In this document: positions 1 to 6,312 of the stretch, one piece after another
Numbering within the stretch: the stretch's first letter is position 1
Layout of the letters: every line of letters begins with the position of its first letter
NCBI GenBank assembly: GCA_028282395.1
Contig: JANQHY010000281.1
Span: forward strand, 1 to 6,379
DNA: 6,379 nt
Reading direction: 5' to 3'
Origin: Gammaproteobacteria bacterium
Lineage (GTDB): Bacteria > Pseudomonadota > Gammaproteobacteria > UBA12402
Notes under the pieces: generated by a model
Databases searched by the model: none
Seen by the model: the letters and a program-made list of their open reading frames with translations, nothing else
What the model was told of the DNA's origin: nothing
Program-made: the position numbers and the translations under genes

Positions 1-279
1 AAAGGGAATCTTTGCAATTTTCTTTTGTGAGGATTGCTGCTTTTCGATCACAGAATTTTCGATAGTCAAATCCTTACGCAGCACTTTAGCGTCAGCTGAT
101 CCTGTCGACTCAAATAGGTCACTTAACGAGTCATCACTTTTCACAACCGGCTTGGGGGCGGATGATACACTTGCACCCTGCTGAGCCGCTGCAGCAGAGA
201 GTGGAACACTCACAATAACTGCGCTAGTAAAAATAATCGTACTGCACAACAACAGGCGCGATAAGCAATGTGGTTTCAA
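1..279 (-). CDS. Secreted/periplasmic protein, N-terminal 93 residues (partial)
   Basis: This is the start of a leftward gene that continues past position 1. I do not recognise the family. The frame opens at TTG (279-277), five bases after AGGAG (289-285), a near-ideal ribosome binding site, and stays open to the window edge. No in-frame ATG fits as well. The first ~34 residues read as a Sec signal peptide: MKPHCLSRLLL (Lys2 and Arg8 at the N-region), a hydrophobic core (STIIFTSAVIVSVPL) and an Ala-rich SAAAAQQ cleavage region. After it comes a Ser/Ala/Pro-rich low-complexity stretch, then a charged segment (SDDSLSDLFESTGSADAKVL) and a polar Lys/Gln-rich part. It lacks the L-(A/S)-(G/A)-C lipobox expected of a lipoprotein, so a soluble periplasmic, exported or outer-membrane protein is inferred. 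It is transcribed divergently from the Nramp transporter. The TTG start may lower expression. Confidence 0.72.
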   Translation of the reverse strand, partial: MKPHCLSRLLLCSTIIFTSAVIVSVPLSAAAAQQGASVSSAPKPVVKSDDSLSDLFESTGSADAKVLRKDLTIENSVIEKQQSSQKKIAKIPF

Positions 280-284
280 TGTCT

Positions 285-289
285 CTCCT
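285..289 (-). promoter_or_regulatory. Ribosome binding site deciding the TTG start
   Basis: On the minus strand AGGAG (289-285) is followed by a five-base spacer and TTG at 279-277. The spacing is what picks TTG as the start of the signal-peptide protein. Confidence 0.7.
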
Positions 290-300
290 GCCGGTCACCC

Positions 301-329
301 GACTTTTCTGCCAACTGCACGGAAAAGCC
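301..329 (-). promoter_or_regulatory. Hairpin in the 5' leader of the secreted-protein gene
   Basis: Read on the minus strand, GGCTTTTC (329-322) can pair with GAAAAGTC (308-301) over eight base pairs, one of them G-U. Inside it, TGC (319-317) can pair with GCA (311-309) around a five-base loop. On the plus strand the G-U becomes an A-C mismatch, so the structure is better formed in leftward RNA, that is, in the leader of the TTG-start gene. It ends 12 bases before the AGGAG. It has no T-run after it, so it is not a terminator. It does not match any riboswitch consensus I can recall. A role in translation control or mRNA stability is inference only. Confidence 0.4.
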
Positions 330-427
330 ATTATTACCTAGTCCGGATAGCAACGCAACCGCCTACCAGTCGATGCGAAATGGAAATAGTGGATAAACCT
401 AACATAGCCATTTGCCTCGGCTTATTT

Positions 428-433
428 TATAAT
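428..433 (+). promoter_or_regulatory. Probable -10 element (TATAAT) for the Nramp gene
   Basis: A perfect sigma-70 -10 hexamer TATAAT lies 29 bases before the ATG at 463. That allows a short leader containing the ribosome binding site. At 16-18 bp upstream there is no good -35 box (404-411 reads ATAGCCAT), so the promoter would be weak or regulator-dependent. The promoter for the leftward gene could not be placed. Confidence 0.5.
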
Positions 434-450
434 AGCAATGCAACCAATAG

Positions 451-456
451 AAGGAG
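451..456 (+). promoter_or_regulatory. Ribosome binding site for the Nramp gene
   Basis: AAGGAG lies six bases before ATG 463. This favours that start over the in-frame ATG at 484. Confidence 0.75.
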
Positions 457-462
457 TACAGC

Positions 463-1710
463 ATGAGAGAGAGAAAAGGTATTATGAAACTTCCTGCTGC
501 GTTACTTCTGTTCTTCTCAGTCGTTGGCCCCGGCATTGCTGTCATGCTTGCCGATACCGATGCTGGTAGCCTAATCACTGCTGCACAAAGCGGCGCCCTG
601 TTTGGTTATAAACTTCTGTTGGCACAATTTATTCTCATCCCTATTCTCTATATCTGCCAGGAGCTCACTGTCCGTCTCGGCATCACCACTGGCATGGGCC
701 ATGGCGAATTGATTCGCCACCACTTTGGTAAAGCCTGGGCCTGGCTATCGGTATCAACACTAATTGTCGCTTGCATTGGGGCCATTCTATCAGAATATAG
801 CGGCCTAACCGGTGTTGGACTAATGTTTGGGGTACCAAGCTGGGCCACCCTTACATTAACTGTTATTTTCCTAGTGGTAATGGTATTAACTGGTAGTTAC
901 CGCTCCATCGAACGGATTATTGTTGCCATTGGCCTATTTGAATTGGTCTTCATTTACGTTGCGTGGAAATCACATCCGAGCCTAAAGCCGATCATGCAGC
1001 AACTCTTTCAGATGCCATTTCGCAACGGCGACTACCTCTACCTAATGGCTGGCAACATTGGCGCTGTGATTATGCCGTGGATGATTTTCTATCAACAGTC
1101 TGCCGTTGTAGACAAAAAATTGACTGTGAAAGAGCTCAATCCAGCACGCTGGGATACTGCGATTGGCGCAATCATTACCCAGGTCATTATGGCATCGGTG
1201 TTGATGGCGGTTGCAGCGACGGTTGGCACTCAACACCCCAATACCCCACTTGATACTGTCCAGCAGATCAGCCATGCCTTAACCCCTTTTCTTGGCGAGA
1301 ATGTCGGTCGCATCCTGTTTGCCATCGGTATGATTGGTGCCTCACTGGTTGCGGCGGTCGTTGTCTCACTCACTGCTGCCTGGGCACTCGGCGAAGTCAC
1401 CGGCTATAAACACTCGCTCGAGCATCACCCTAGAGAAGCTCCCTGGTTTTACACCACTTACGCCGTGACGCTCATTCTTGGAGCGCTATTTGTTGGCTCC
1501 GGTATTAATCTGGTTAAGATCGGCGTCGCCGTGAATGTAATGAATGCACTATTATTACCCATTGTCCTTGGCTTTCTGTTTGTCCTGGCAATAAAAACGC
1601 TACCAGAGAAATACTCTCTGCGTGGCTGGTATAAATACTTCACCGCTGCTATTATTATCATCACCTCCGTTTTTGGCCTGATTGCCGGCCTGTGGGGAAT
1701 ATTTTACTAA
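463..1710 (+). CDS. Divergent Nramp (SLC11) family divalent metal transporter
   Basis: A 415-residue inner-membrane protein with about 11 hydrophobic segments, the usual Nramp size and fold, predicted to import a divalent cation. TM1 has the GPG motif (22-24) followed eight residues later by D33-A34-G35-S36, where classical Mn/Fe transporters have Asp-Pro-Gly-Asn. The metal-binding Asp is kept; the Asn is Ser. QELTVRLGITTG (66-77) matches the family motif 'Q-x-L-S-x-K-L-G-x-x-T-G'. TM6 reads GAVIMPW (200-206): the Ala and the soft-metal-binding Met (A201, M204) are kept, but the following His of MPH is Trp206, and the second TM6 His appears to be Gln211/Gln212. This is a separate bacterial Nramp clade, so I do not call it mntH; substrate (Mn, Fe or another ion) and proton coupling are open. 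Start chosen by the AAGGAG six bases upstream. It ends TAA, 32 bases before mfd, suggesting one operon. Confidence 0.9.
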   Translation: MRERKGIMKLPAALLLFFSVVGPGIAVMLADTDAGSLITAAQSGALFGYKLLLAQFILIPILYICQELTVRLGITTGMGHGELIRHHFGKAWAWLSVSTLIVACIGAILSEYSGLTGVGLMFGVPSWATLTLTVIFLVVMVLTGSYRSIERIIVAIGLFELVFIYVAWKSHPSLKPIMQQLFQMPFRNGDYLYLMAGNIGAVIMPWMIFYQQSAVVDKKLTVKELNPARWDTAIGAIITQVIMASVLMAVAATVGTQHPNTPLDTVQQISHALTPFLGENVGRILFAIGMIGASLVAAVVVSLTAAWALGEVTGYKHSLEHHPREAPWFYTTYAVTLILGALFVGSGINLVKIGVAVNVMNALLLPIVLGFLFVLAIKTLPEKYSLRGWYKYFTAAIIIITSVFGLIAGLWGIFY

Positions 1711-1742
1711 CCAATAATTAACATTAACTTTTTTACTTAACT

Positions 1743-4700
1743 ATGATAAAAAATATAGATAAATCGATGTCGTTATTTGCGCCGCCGCTACCATCAACCG
1801 CCTCTCATACCTGTTACTGGCCTGAGCTACCCCACTCTGCTGCAGCACTAGCCATTGCAAATGCTGCTAGCAATCACCAACAGTTAACAGTGGTACTAAC
1901 CGCCAACTCTAGCCAAATTCCTGCTCTGGAGCAGGCCATTCATTTCTTCAATCCTACGATAGCAATCCATCAATTTCCTGATTGGGAAACACTCCCCTAC
2001 GATCACTTTTCTCCCCACCAAGATATTGTCTCACAACGACTGAAACTGCTAGCACAGCTTCCACGGCTGTCACAAGGAATACTGATTCTCGCTATTAGCA
2101 CATTAGGGCAACGCGTAACCCCCGAAAGCTTTATTGGCGCCCATGCCTTGTCACTGAAACTTGGTGATCGCCTATCGTTACAAACACTGCGTGACCAATT
2201 AATCAACAGCAACTATCATAGCGTCTCACAAGTTGAGCGCCATGGTGAATTTGCCATCCGTGGCGCTGTGATGGATATTTTCCCCATGGGTAGCGATTAC
2301 CCTTATCGCATCGAACTCTTTGATGATGAAATTGAAACACTACGCACCTTCAACATTGACAGCCAACGGTCAATTGACCAGGTAACCTCAATTGAGCTGC
2401 TCCCTGCCAAAGAGTTCCCTCTCAATGAAGAGGCCATCGCACTATTTCGTCAACAGTGGCGCGACCGTTTTAGTGGCAACCCAGCCAATTGCCCACTCTA
2501 CCAAGCTGTCAGCAATGGACACCCCACAGCAGGCATTGAATACTATCTGCCACTATTTTTCACTGCCACGGCAACACTGTTCGATTACTTGCCAGCTGAA
2601 AGCTTACTCATCCATTGTGACAATAGCAGTGATGCCTACCAAACCTTTTGGCAAACATTGTGTCAACGTCACGATCAACTGAGTCACGATATTAGCCAAC
2701 CCATTTTACCCCCTGAGCAGCTGTTCCTTGCTGAAAACAACCTCTTCTCTTTGATTAAAAATTTCAAACAGATAAAAGTCAATTATAAAGTTAAAGATAA
2801 AAAACAGACCAATGCTTTTAATGGCTCATCGTTACCACCACTGCAGCTCAACCCACATGCAGAAGACCCTTGTCAATTGTTAAAGCATTTTCTTAAAGAG
2901 GCCTCACAACCAACGCTTTTCTGTGCAGAAAGTAGCGGGCGTCGTGAGCGCCTACTTACTCTGTTGCGTGAAAACAGTATCTCCTGCCAACCGTTATCAG
3001 ACTGGCAACAGTTTCAGCAGGAATATGCTGATAAGCCTGGCAACTACTTAACCACTGCACCATTAACAGCAGGGGTTATCTGCCACGAACCGGCATTCAC
3101 TATCATCAGCGAAAATGAGCTCCTTGGCCAACATGTCAGCCAAAGTCGGCGACGCAAACGAACATCACTCCAACCCGAAGCACTGATTCGCAACCTTACT
3201 GAACTTAAGATTGGCGATCCGGTTGTCCATATCGATCATGGTGTTGGCCGTTACCAGGGGTTAGAAACGATTACTGTTGACGGCCATAGCGATGACTACC
3301 TGCTTATCAGCTATGCCAATGACAATAACCTCTATGTGCCGGTTAGCTCACTTCACCACATCAGCCGTTATGGTGGCGCCGACAGCGACCATGCACCATT
3401 ACACTCTCTTGGTAGCCAGAAGTGGCAACAGTCAAAACGCCGTGCTGCACAAAAAGCCCATGATGCTGCAGCAGAACTACTTGCCGTCTATGCTCAGCGC
3501 CATGCACGTAAAGGCTACCACTTCAATTTCCCACAAGAGGAGTATGAGCGCTTTGCAGATAGCTTCCCTTTTGAGGAGACTGCCGATCAAGCACTGGCGA
3601 TTAATGAGGTAATAAAAGAGATGTGCTCCGATAAAACGATGGATCGGTTGATTTGTGGTGATGTCGGCTTTGGCAAAACTGAGGTAGCAATGCGCGCAGC
3701 TTTTATTGCTGCACAGAATGGTAAACAGGTGGCAATGCTTGTTCCCACCACCCTACTTGCACAGCAGCACTATGAGAATTTTTGCGATCGCTTTGCCGAC
3801 TGGCCGGTTAATATTAGTCTGTTATCACGTTTCCGCTCAACTAGCGAGCAGAAGAAAGCCCTAGAACAGTTGCAAGCAGGGAAAATTGATATCATCATTG
3901 CCACACATCGTCTACTACAGCGCGATATCAACTTCAGCGATCTTGGCCTATTAATTATCGATGAGGAGCATCGTTTTGGCGTACGTCATAAAGATCGCCT
4001 AAAAACTCTGCGTGCTGAAGTGGATATCTTAACCTTAACGGCAACACCGATTCCACGCACACTTAATTTATCACTCGCTGGCATCCGCGATCTTTCACTC
4101 ATCGCCACGCCACCAGCAAAACGGCTGGCAGTTAAAACATTTATTCACTCATCACAATCTCATCTGCTGCGCGAAGCGGTGATGCGTGAAATCATGCGCG
4201 GCGGTCAAGTCTACTTTGTTCATAATCGCGTTGCCACAATTGAAAAAACTGCTGACGACCTTGCTAAACTTATTCCAGAAGCCCGCATTGCTATTGCGTA
4301 TGGCCAAATGCGTGAACGCCAACTTGAACAGGTGATGACCGATTTTTATCACGGTCGCAATAATCTTCTAGTCTGCACAACCATCATTGAATCAGGCATC
4401 GATATACCAACAGCGAATACTATTCTCATTGACCGTGCTGACCGTTTCGGCTTAGCGCAACTGCACCAACTGCGTGGTCGCGTTGGTCGCTCTCACCATC
4501 AAGCTTATGCCTATCTATTCGTGCCCGAGGTCAAAACATTAAAAGGCGATGCCAAAAAACGGCTTGAAGCCTTTAGCGCACTAGAAGAACTTGGTATCGG
4601 TTTTACACTTTCTACTCACGATCTGGAAATCCGCGGTGTTGGCGAGATGCTCGGTGAAGAACAGAGTGGCCATATTGAAGAGGTCGGCTTTACCCTTTAT

Positions 4701-5198
4701 ATGTCGATGCTCGAACGTGCAGTAAAAGCGCTGAAAGCGGGAGAAACCATTATACTCGAACCAACTGCCGATGAAACTGTTGATTTACAGTTAGGCATCA
4801 GCGCCATTATTCCTGCCGACTACCTTCCCGATGTACATAGCCGTTTAGTGCTCTATAAGCGCCTATCCAACTGTGAAACTGATGAGGAGATTGAAGAGAT
4901 GAAAATCGAGATGATTGATCGCTTCGGCGCACTACCTGAAGCAACAGAGAATCTTTTCTCTCTAGCTCATCTCAAACGCGCGAGCGCTGTGATTAAACTT
5001 AAAAAGGTCAGCGTTCAACAACAACGCTTAACAATTGAATTCAGTGACAACAGCCCAATTGAACCGCAAAAACTCATTGGGCTACTAAATAAACATCCCA
5101 AGGCGGCGATGAAAAGTGCCACCCGATTGCACTGCCCACTGCCTGAGAGCGAAACCGCAATTGGCTTAACGCGACAAATTATTCAGGCGTTAACTTAA
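1743..5198 (+). CDS. mfd: Transcription-repair coupling factor Mfd
   Basis: Complete at 1151 residues (E. coli Mfd is 1148). This cytoplasmic DNA translocase pushes or releases RNA polymerase stalled at DNA damage and recruits UvrA for nucleotide excision repair. In order: a UvrB-like N-terminal module (about 1-340; 'DWETLPYD-FSPHQDI' and 'GEFAIRGAVMDIFPMGS' are hallmarks), a poorly conserved domain 3, the RNA polymerase-interacting domain (about 485-550; IGDPVVHIDHGVGRYQGL), then the RecG-like translocase. Its motifs are Walker A GDVGFGKT (639-646), DEEH (740-743), TLTATPIPRT (764-773), TTIIESGIDIP (879-889) and QLRGRVGR (909-916). A C-terminal autoinhibitory domain (about 1000-1151) follows. 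All ATPase motifs are intact. No Shine-Dalgarno precedes ATG 1743; the in-frame ATG at 1767 (residue 9, SLFAPPLP) is a credible alternative start because gammaproteobacterial Mfd proteins often begin near that motif. Likely read with the upstream transporter gene. Confidence 0.97.
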   Translation: MIKNIDKSMSLFAPPLPSTASHTCYWPELPHSAAALAIANAASNHQQLTVVLTANSSQIPALEQAIHFFNPTIAIHQFPDWETLPYDHFSPHQDIVSQRLKLLAQLPRLSQGILILAISTLGQRVTPESFIGAHALSLKLGDRLSLQTLRDQLINSNYHSVSQVERHGEFAIRGAVMDIFPMGSDYPYRIELFDDEIETLRTFNIDSQRSIDQVTSIELLPAKEFPLNEEAIALFRQQWRDRFSGNPANCPLYQAVSNGHPTAGIEYYLPLFFTATATLFDYLPAESLLIHCDNSSDAYQTFWQTLCQRHDQLSHDISQPILPPEQLFLAENNLFSLIKNFKQIKVNYKVKDKKQTNAFNGSSLPPLQLNPHAEDPCQLLKHFLKEASQPTLFCAESSGRRERLLTLLRENSISCQPLSDWQQFQQEYADKPGNYLTTAPLTAGVICHEPAFTIISENELLGQHVSQSRRRKRTSLQPEALIRNLTELKIGDPVVHIDHGVGRYQGLETITVDGHSDDYLLISYANDNNLYVPVSSLHHISRYGGADSDHAPLHSLGSQKWQQSKRRAAQKAHDAAAELLAVYAQRHARKGYHFNFPQEEYERFADSFPFEETADQALAINEVIKEMCSDKTMDRLICGDVGFGKTEVAMRAAFIAAQNGKQVAMLVPTTLLAQQHYENFCDRFADWPVNISLLSRFRSTSEQKKALEQLQAGKIDIIIATHRLLQRDINFSDLGLLIIDEEHRFGVRHKDRLKTLRAEVDILTLTATPIPRTLNLSLAGIRDLSLIATPPAKRLAVKTFIHSSQSHLLREAVMREIMRGGQVYFVHNRVATIEKTADDLAKLIPEARIAIAYGQMRERQLEQVMTDFYHGRNNLLVCTTIIESGIDIPTANTILIDRADRFGLAQLHQLRGRVGRSHHQAYAYLFVPEVKTLKGDAKKRLEAFSALEELGIGFTLSTHDLEIRGVGEMLGEEQSGHIEEVGFTLYMSMLERAVKALKAGETIILEPTADETVDLQLGISAIIPADYLPDVHSRLVLYKRLSNCETDEEIEEMKIEMIDRFGALPEATENLFSLAHLKRASAVIKLKKVSVQQQRLTIEFSDNSPIEPQKLIGLLNKHPKAAMKSATRLHCPLPESETAIGLTRQIIQALT

Positions 5199-5239
5199 AA
5201 ACGAATGTCATTATTGACTAAATAATAACTAGAAGTTTT

Positions 5240-5330
5240 GTCATTGCGAGCGTAGCGAAGGAATCCAGTGCCGCAGTCATTATCAACAATTGTTGCTGGA
5301 TCGCTTCGTCACGGTGTTCCTCGCGAAAAC
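5240..5330. repeat. Imperfect inverted repeat of the GTCATTGCGAG/GAATCCAG type
   Basis: The left arm (5240-5268) runs GTCATTGCGAGC...GAATCCAG and the right arm (5296-5330) begins CTGGATCGCTTCGT. Reading the right arm backwards gives ACGAAGCGATCCAG, against GCGAAGGAATCCAG on the left. The outer parts also share GCGAG but have drifted. A perfect 12-base palindrome CAACAATTGTTG (5284-5295) sits just inside the right arm. Repeats with this core are widespread intergenic palindromes in many bacterial genomes (recalled knowledge). Only one copy is in this window. Lying between convergent genes, it could act as a bidirectional transcription end or mRNA stabiliser. Confidence 0.65.
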
Positions 5331-5347
5331 AGGGCAAGCAGTTGCCT
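5326..5347 (-). terminator. Weak terminator-like hairpin after the Nudix-like gene
   Basis: On the minus strand GGCAA (5346-5342), loop CTGC, TTGCC (5337-5333) forms a five-pair stem, followed by CTG and TTTT (5329-5326). It starts 15 bases after the TAA at 5364-5362. The stem is short and the T-run brief, so termination here is tentative; the neighbouring inverted repeat may do the job. Confidence 0.3.
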
Positions 5348-5361
5348 TTAGACAAAGTTTA

Positions 5362-5952
5362 TTATCTTGGTGTCATGCCGCTGGGTGTTTGTTCAGGGAC
5401 AATGCCAACATTTGCCAATTCTTGCTGTTGGAGTTGTAACGCCTGACTATCAAAACCATTACTGTGATTAAAGAATGCTGATGAAGCTGATAGAAATCCT
5501 CTATCGACCAGCTCATTAAATGATCTGAAATTTGTTTGATCGTAATACTTACCACTGTTTGAGTGGCTATCTACGAGTGGTGAGAACTGCTGTGTATGGT
5601 CATTCTGCAGTTGTGCTTCGTAGCGGCTTTTCATTTCAGCAACTTGCTGCTTAATAACATTCAGACTCTCAAACTGAGAAAGTGAACCCTTAACACAAGA
5701 ACGCATGGGAAGATTCCTTGTGCCACGTGCATTATGGGCTGGTAGCGTACTATTTTTATCAGCTAAATTATTTGGATTCTCTAGGTAATTTATCAAGTCT
5801 GTGGATTTAACCAAATATAAACCATTCATCTCTTTTTCATCACCATTGCGCGCACGTCTTGAATGAAATTTATTATCATATGCTAATGGATGAACCCATC
5901 GATTTTGTCGTGATGTCACATCCGTAACAAAAATCTTTGTATTATGTGACAC
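5362..5952 (-). CDS. C-terminal fragment of the Nudix-like protein (196 residues from GTG)
   Basis: The open stretch after the second TAG spans 220 codons (6024-5365). A GTG at 5952 could nominally start a 196-residue protein, but no ribosome binding site precedes it and the protein-like sequence (LREETKGAIKANLNDPGRTK) continues upstream, so independent initiation is doubtful. Visible content: a strand (TKIFVTDVTS), an acidic/hydrophobic segment (DEKEMNGLYLVKSTDL), a heptad-like helix (SQFESLNVIKQQVAEMKSRY), and a polar Ser/Asn/Gln-rich tail with QALQLQQQEL. Signal peptide and membrane segments are absent. Best treated as the 3' part of the interrupted gene. Confidence 0.35.
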   Translation of the reverse strand: MSHNTKIFVTDVTSRQNRWVHPLAYDNKFHSRRARNGDEKEMNGLYLVKSTDLINYLENPNNLADKNSTLPAHNARGTRNLPMRSCVKGSLSQFESLNVIKQQVAEMKSRYEAQLQNDHTQQFSPLVDSHSNSGKYYDQTNFRSFNELVDRGFLSASSAFFNHSNGFDSQALQLQQQELANVGIVPEQTPSGMTPR

Positions 5953-6105
5953 TGCATCGATCGTTTTAGTACGCCCTGGATCATTTAGATTGGCCTTAAT
6001 AGCTCCCTTAGTCTCTTCGCGAAGCTATCTTTTAGCACAATTATACGCTGCTGGACCCTGGCGCTTCTTGTCTTTTGTCTCAACACCACCGCCAAATGTA
6101 TCCAA

Positions 6106-6312
6106 CTACCCTTTACTGTTAGTTTTTCCCATTATGAAATAGACTTCACCATCACGCGGATCGTAAATGGAAACTAATGTTGCGGCATTTTTTGGATGAA
6201 AATGTTGATTATTATGATTTTCTTTGGCCCCTGGGCCCAAAAAGGCGTGTGGCCCATTAAAGCTCGAATGGCCGGGGCCCGCATGCTGAAAATCTTGGTA
6301 TTGCTCAAACAT
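6106..6312 (-). CDS. N-terminal fragment of the Nudix-like protein (68 residues)
   Basis: If UAG is a normal stop, translation from ATG 6312 yields only this piece. It has a His/Asn/Gly/Pro-rich N-terminus (about residues 1-40, eight His) and then the first Nudix-like strands up to MGKTNSKG. It would stop one residue before LDTFGGGVE and therefore lack the whole catalytic box. The upstream sequence has no good Shine-Dalgarno (only GAAG about ten bases before), so expression is uncertain. I read it as part of the interrupted 5362-6312 gene, not an independent gene. Confidence 0.35.
   Translation of the reverse strand: MFEQYQDFQHAGPGHSSFNGPHAFLGPGAKENHNNQHFHPKNAATLVSIYDPRDGEVYFIMGKTNSKG

Larger units (their letters stand above)
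5362..6312 (-). pseudogene. Nudix-like protein gene interrupted by two in-frame TAG codons
   Basis: A single frame of 317 codons runs from ATG 6312 to TAA 5362, with TAG at codons 69 (6108-6106) and 96 (6027-6025). The protein reads on sensibly through both. A strand-like segment (AATLVSIYDPRDGEVYFIMG, about 43-62) leads to LDTFGGGVE (70-78), then a Lys-rich loop and A-K-R-stop-L-R-E-E-T-K-G (93-103). This resembles the Nudix box (GGxVE ... A-x-R-E-L-x-E-E-T-G), with TAG where the catalytic Glu of 'RE' belongs; GAG to TAG is one change. Later, DEKEMNGLYLVKSTDL (158-173) resembles the distal acidic strand of Nudix folds. The loop is about six residues longer than usual and E-E-T-K-G has one extra residue, so the family call is moderate. 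The tail holds a predicted coiled coil (about 210-236) and a Gln-rich end. Only TAG interrupts; there is no frameshift. A recent nonsense-mutated gene is likeliest; UAG recoding is the alternative. It ends in tandem TAA TAA. Confidence 0.65.

Noticed and set aside
280..462. Manganese (yybP-ykoY) or cyclic-di-GMP riboswitch near the transporter
   Set aside because: I searched by eye on both strands for the conserved cores of these classes and did not find them; the hairpin present belongs to the opposite transcript.
648..848. Open frames on the opposite strand and in alternative frames inside the transporter and mfd
   Set aside because: They overlap strongly supported genes, have no ribosome binding sites and give compositionally odd peptides without recognisable motifs.
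1711..1742. Terminator between the transporter gene and mfd
   Set aside because: There is a T-run (TTTTTT) but no stem before it; the spacer is too short for a convincing intrinsic terminator.
2745..2825. AT-rich, Lys-rich patch in mfd that looks like an insertion
   Set aside because: Recalled alignment with E. coli Mfd gives nearly the same length here; it is the poorly conserved domain 3 region and the frame is intact.
3784..3791. GCGATCGC octamer (HIP1-like)
   Set aside because: It occurs once, inside conserved mfd coding sequence, so it is not a repeat signal here.
6015..6024. Ten-base palindrome CTTCGCGAAG
   Set aside because: It encodes the L-R-E-E part of the Nudix-like box, is short, and has no partner or T-run; coincidence is sufficient.
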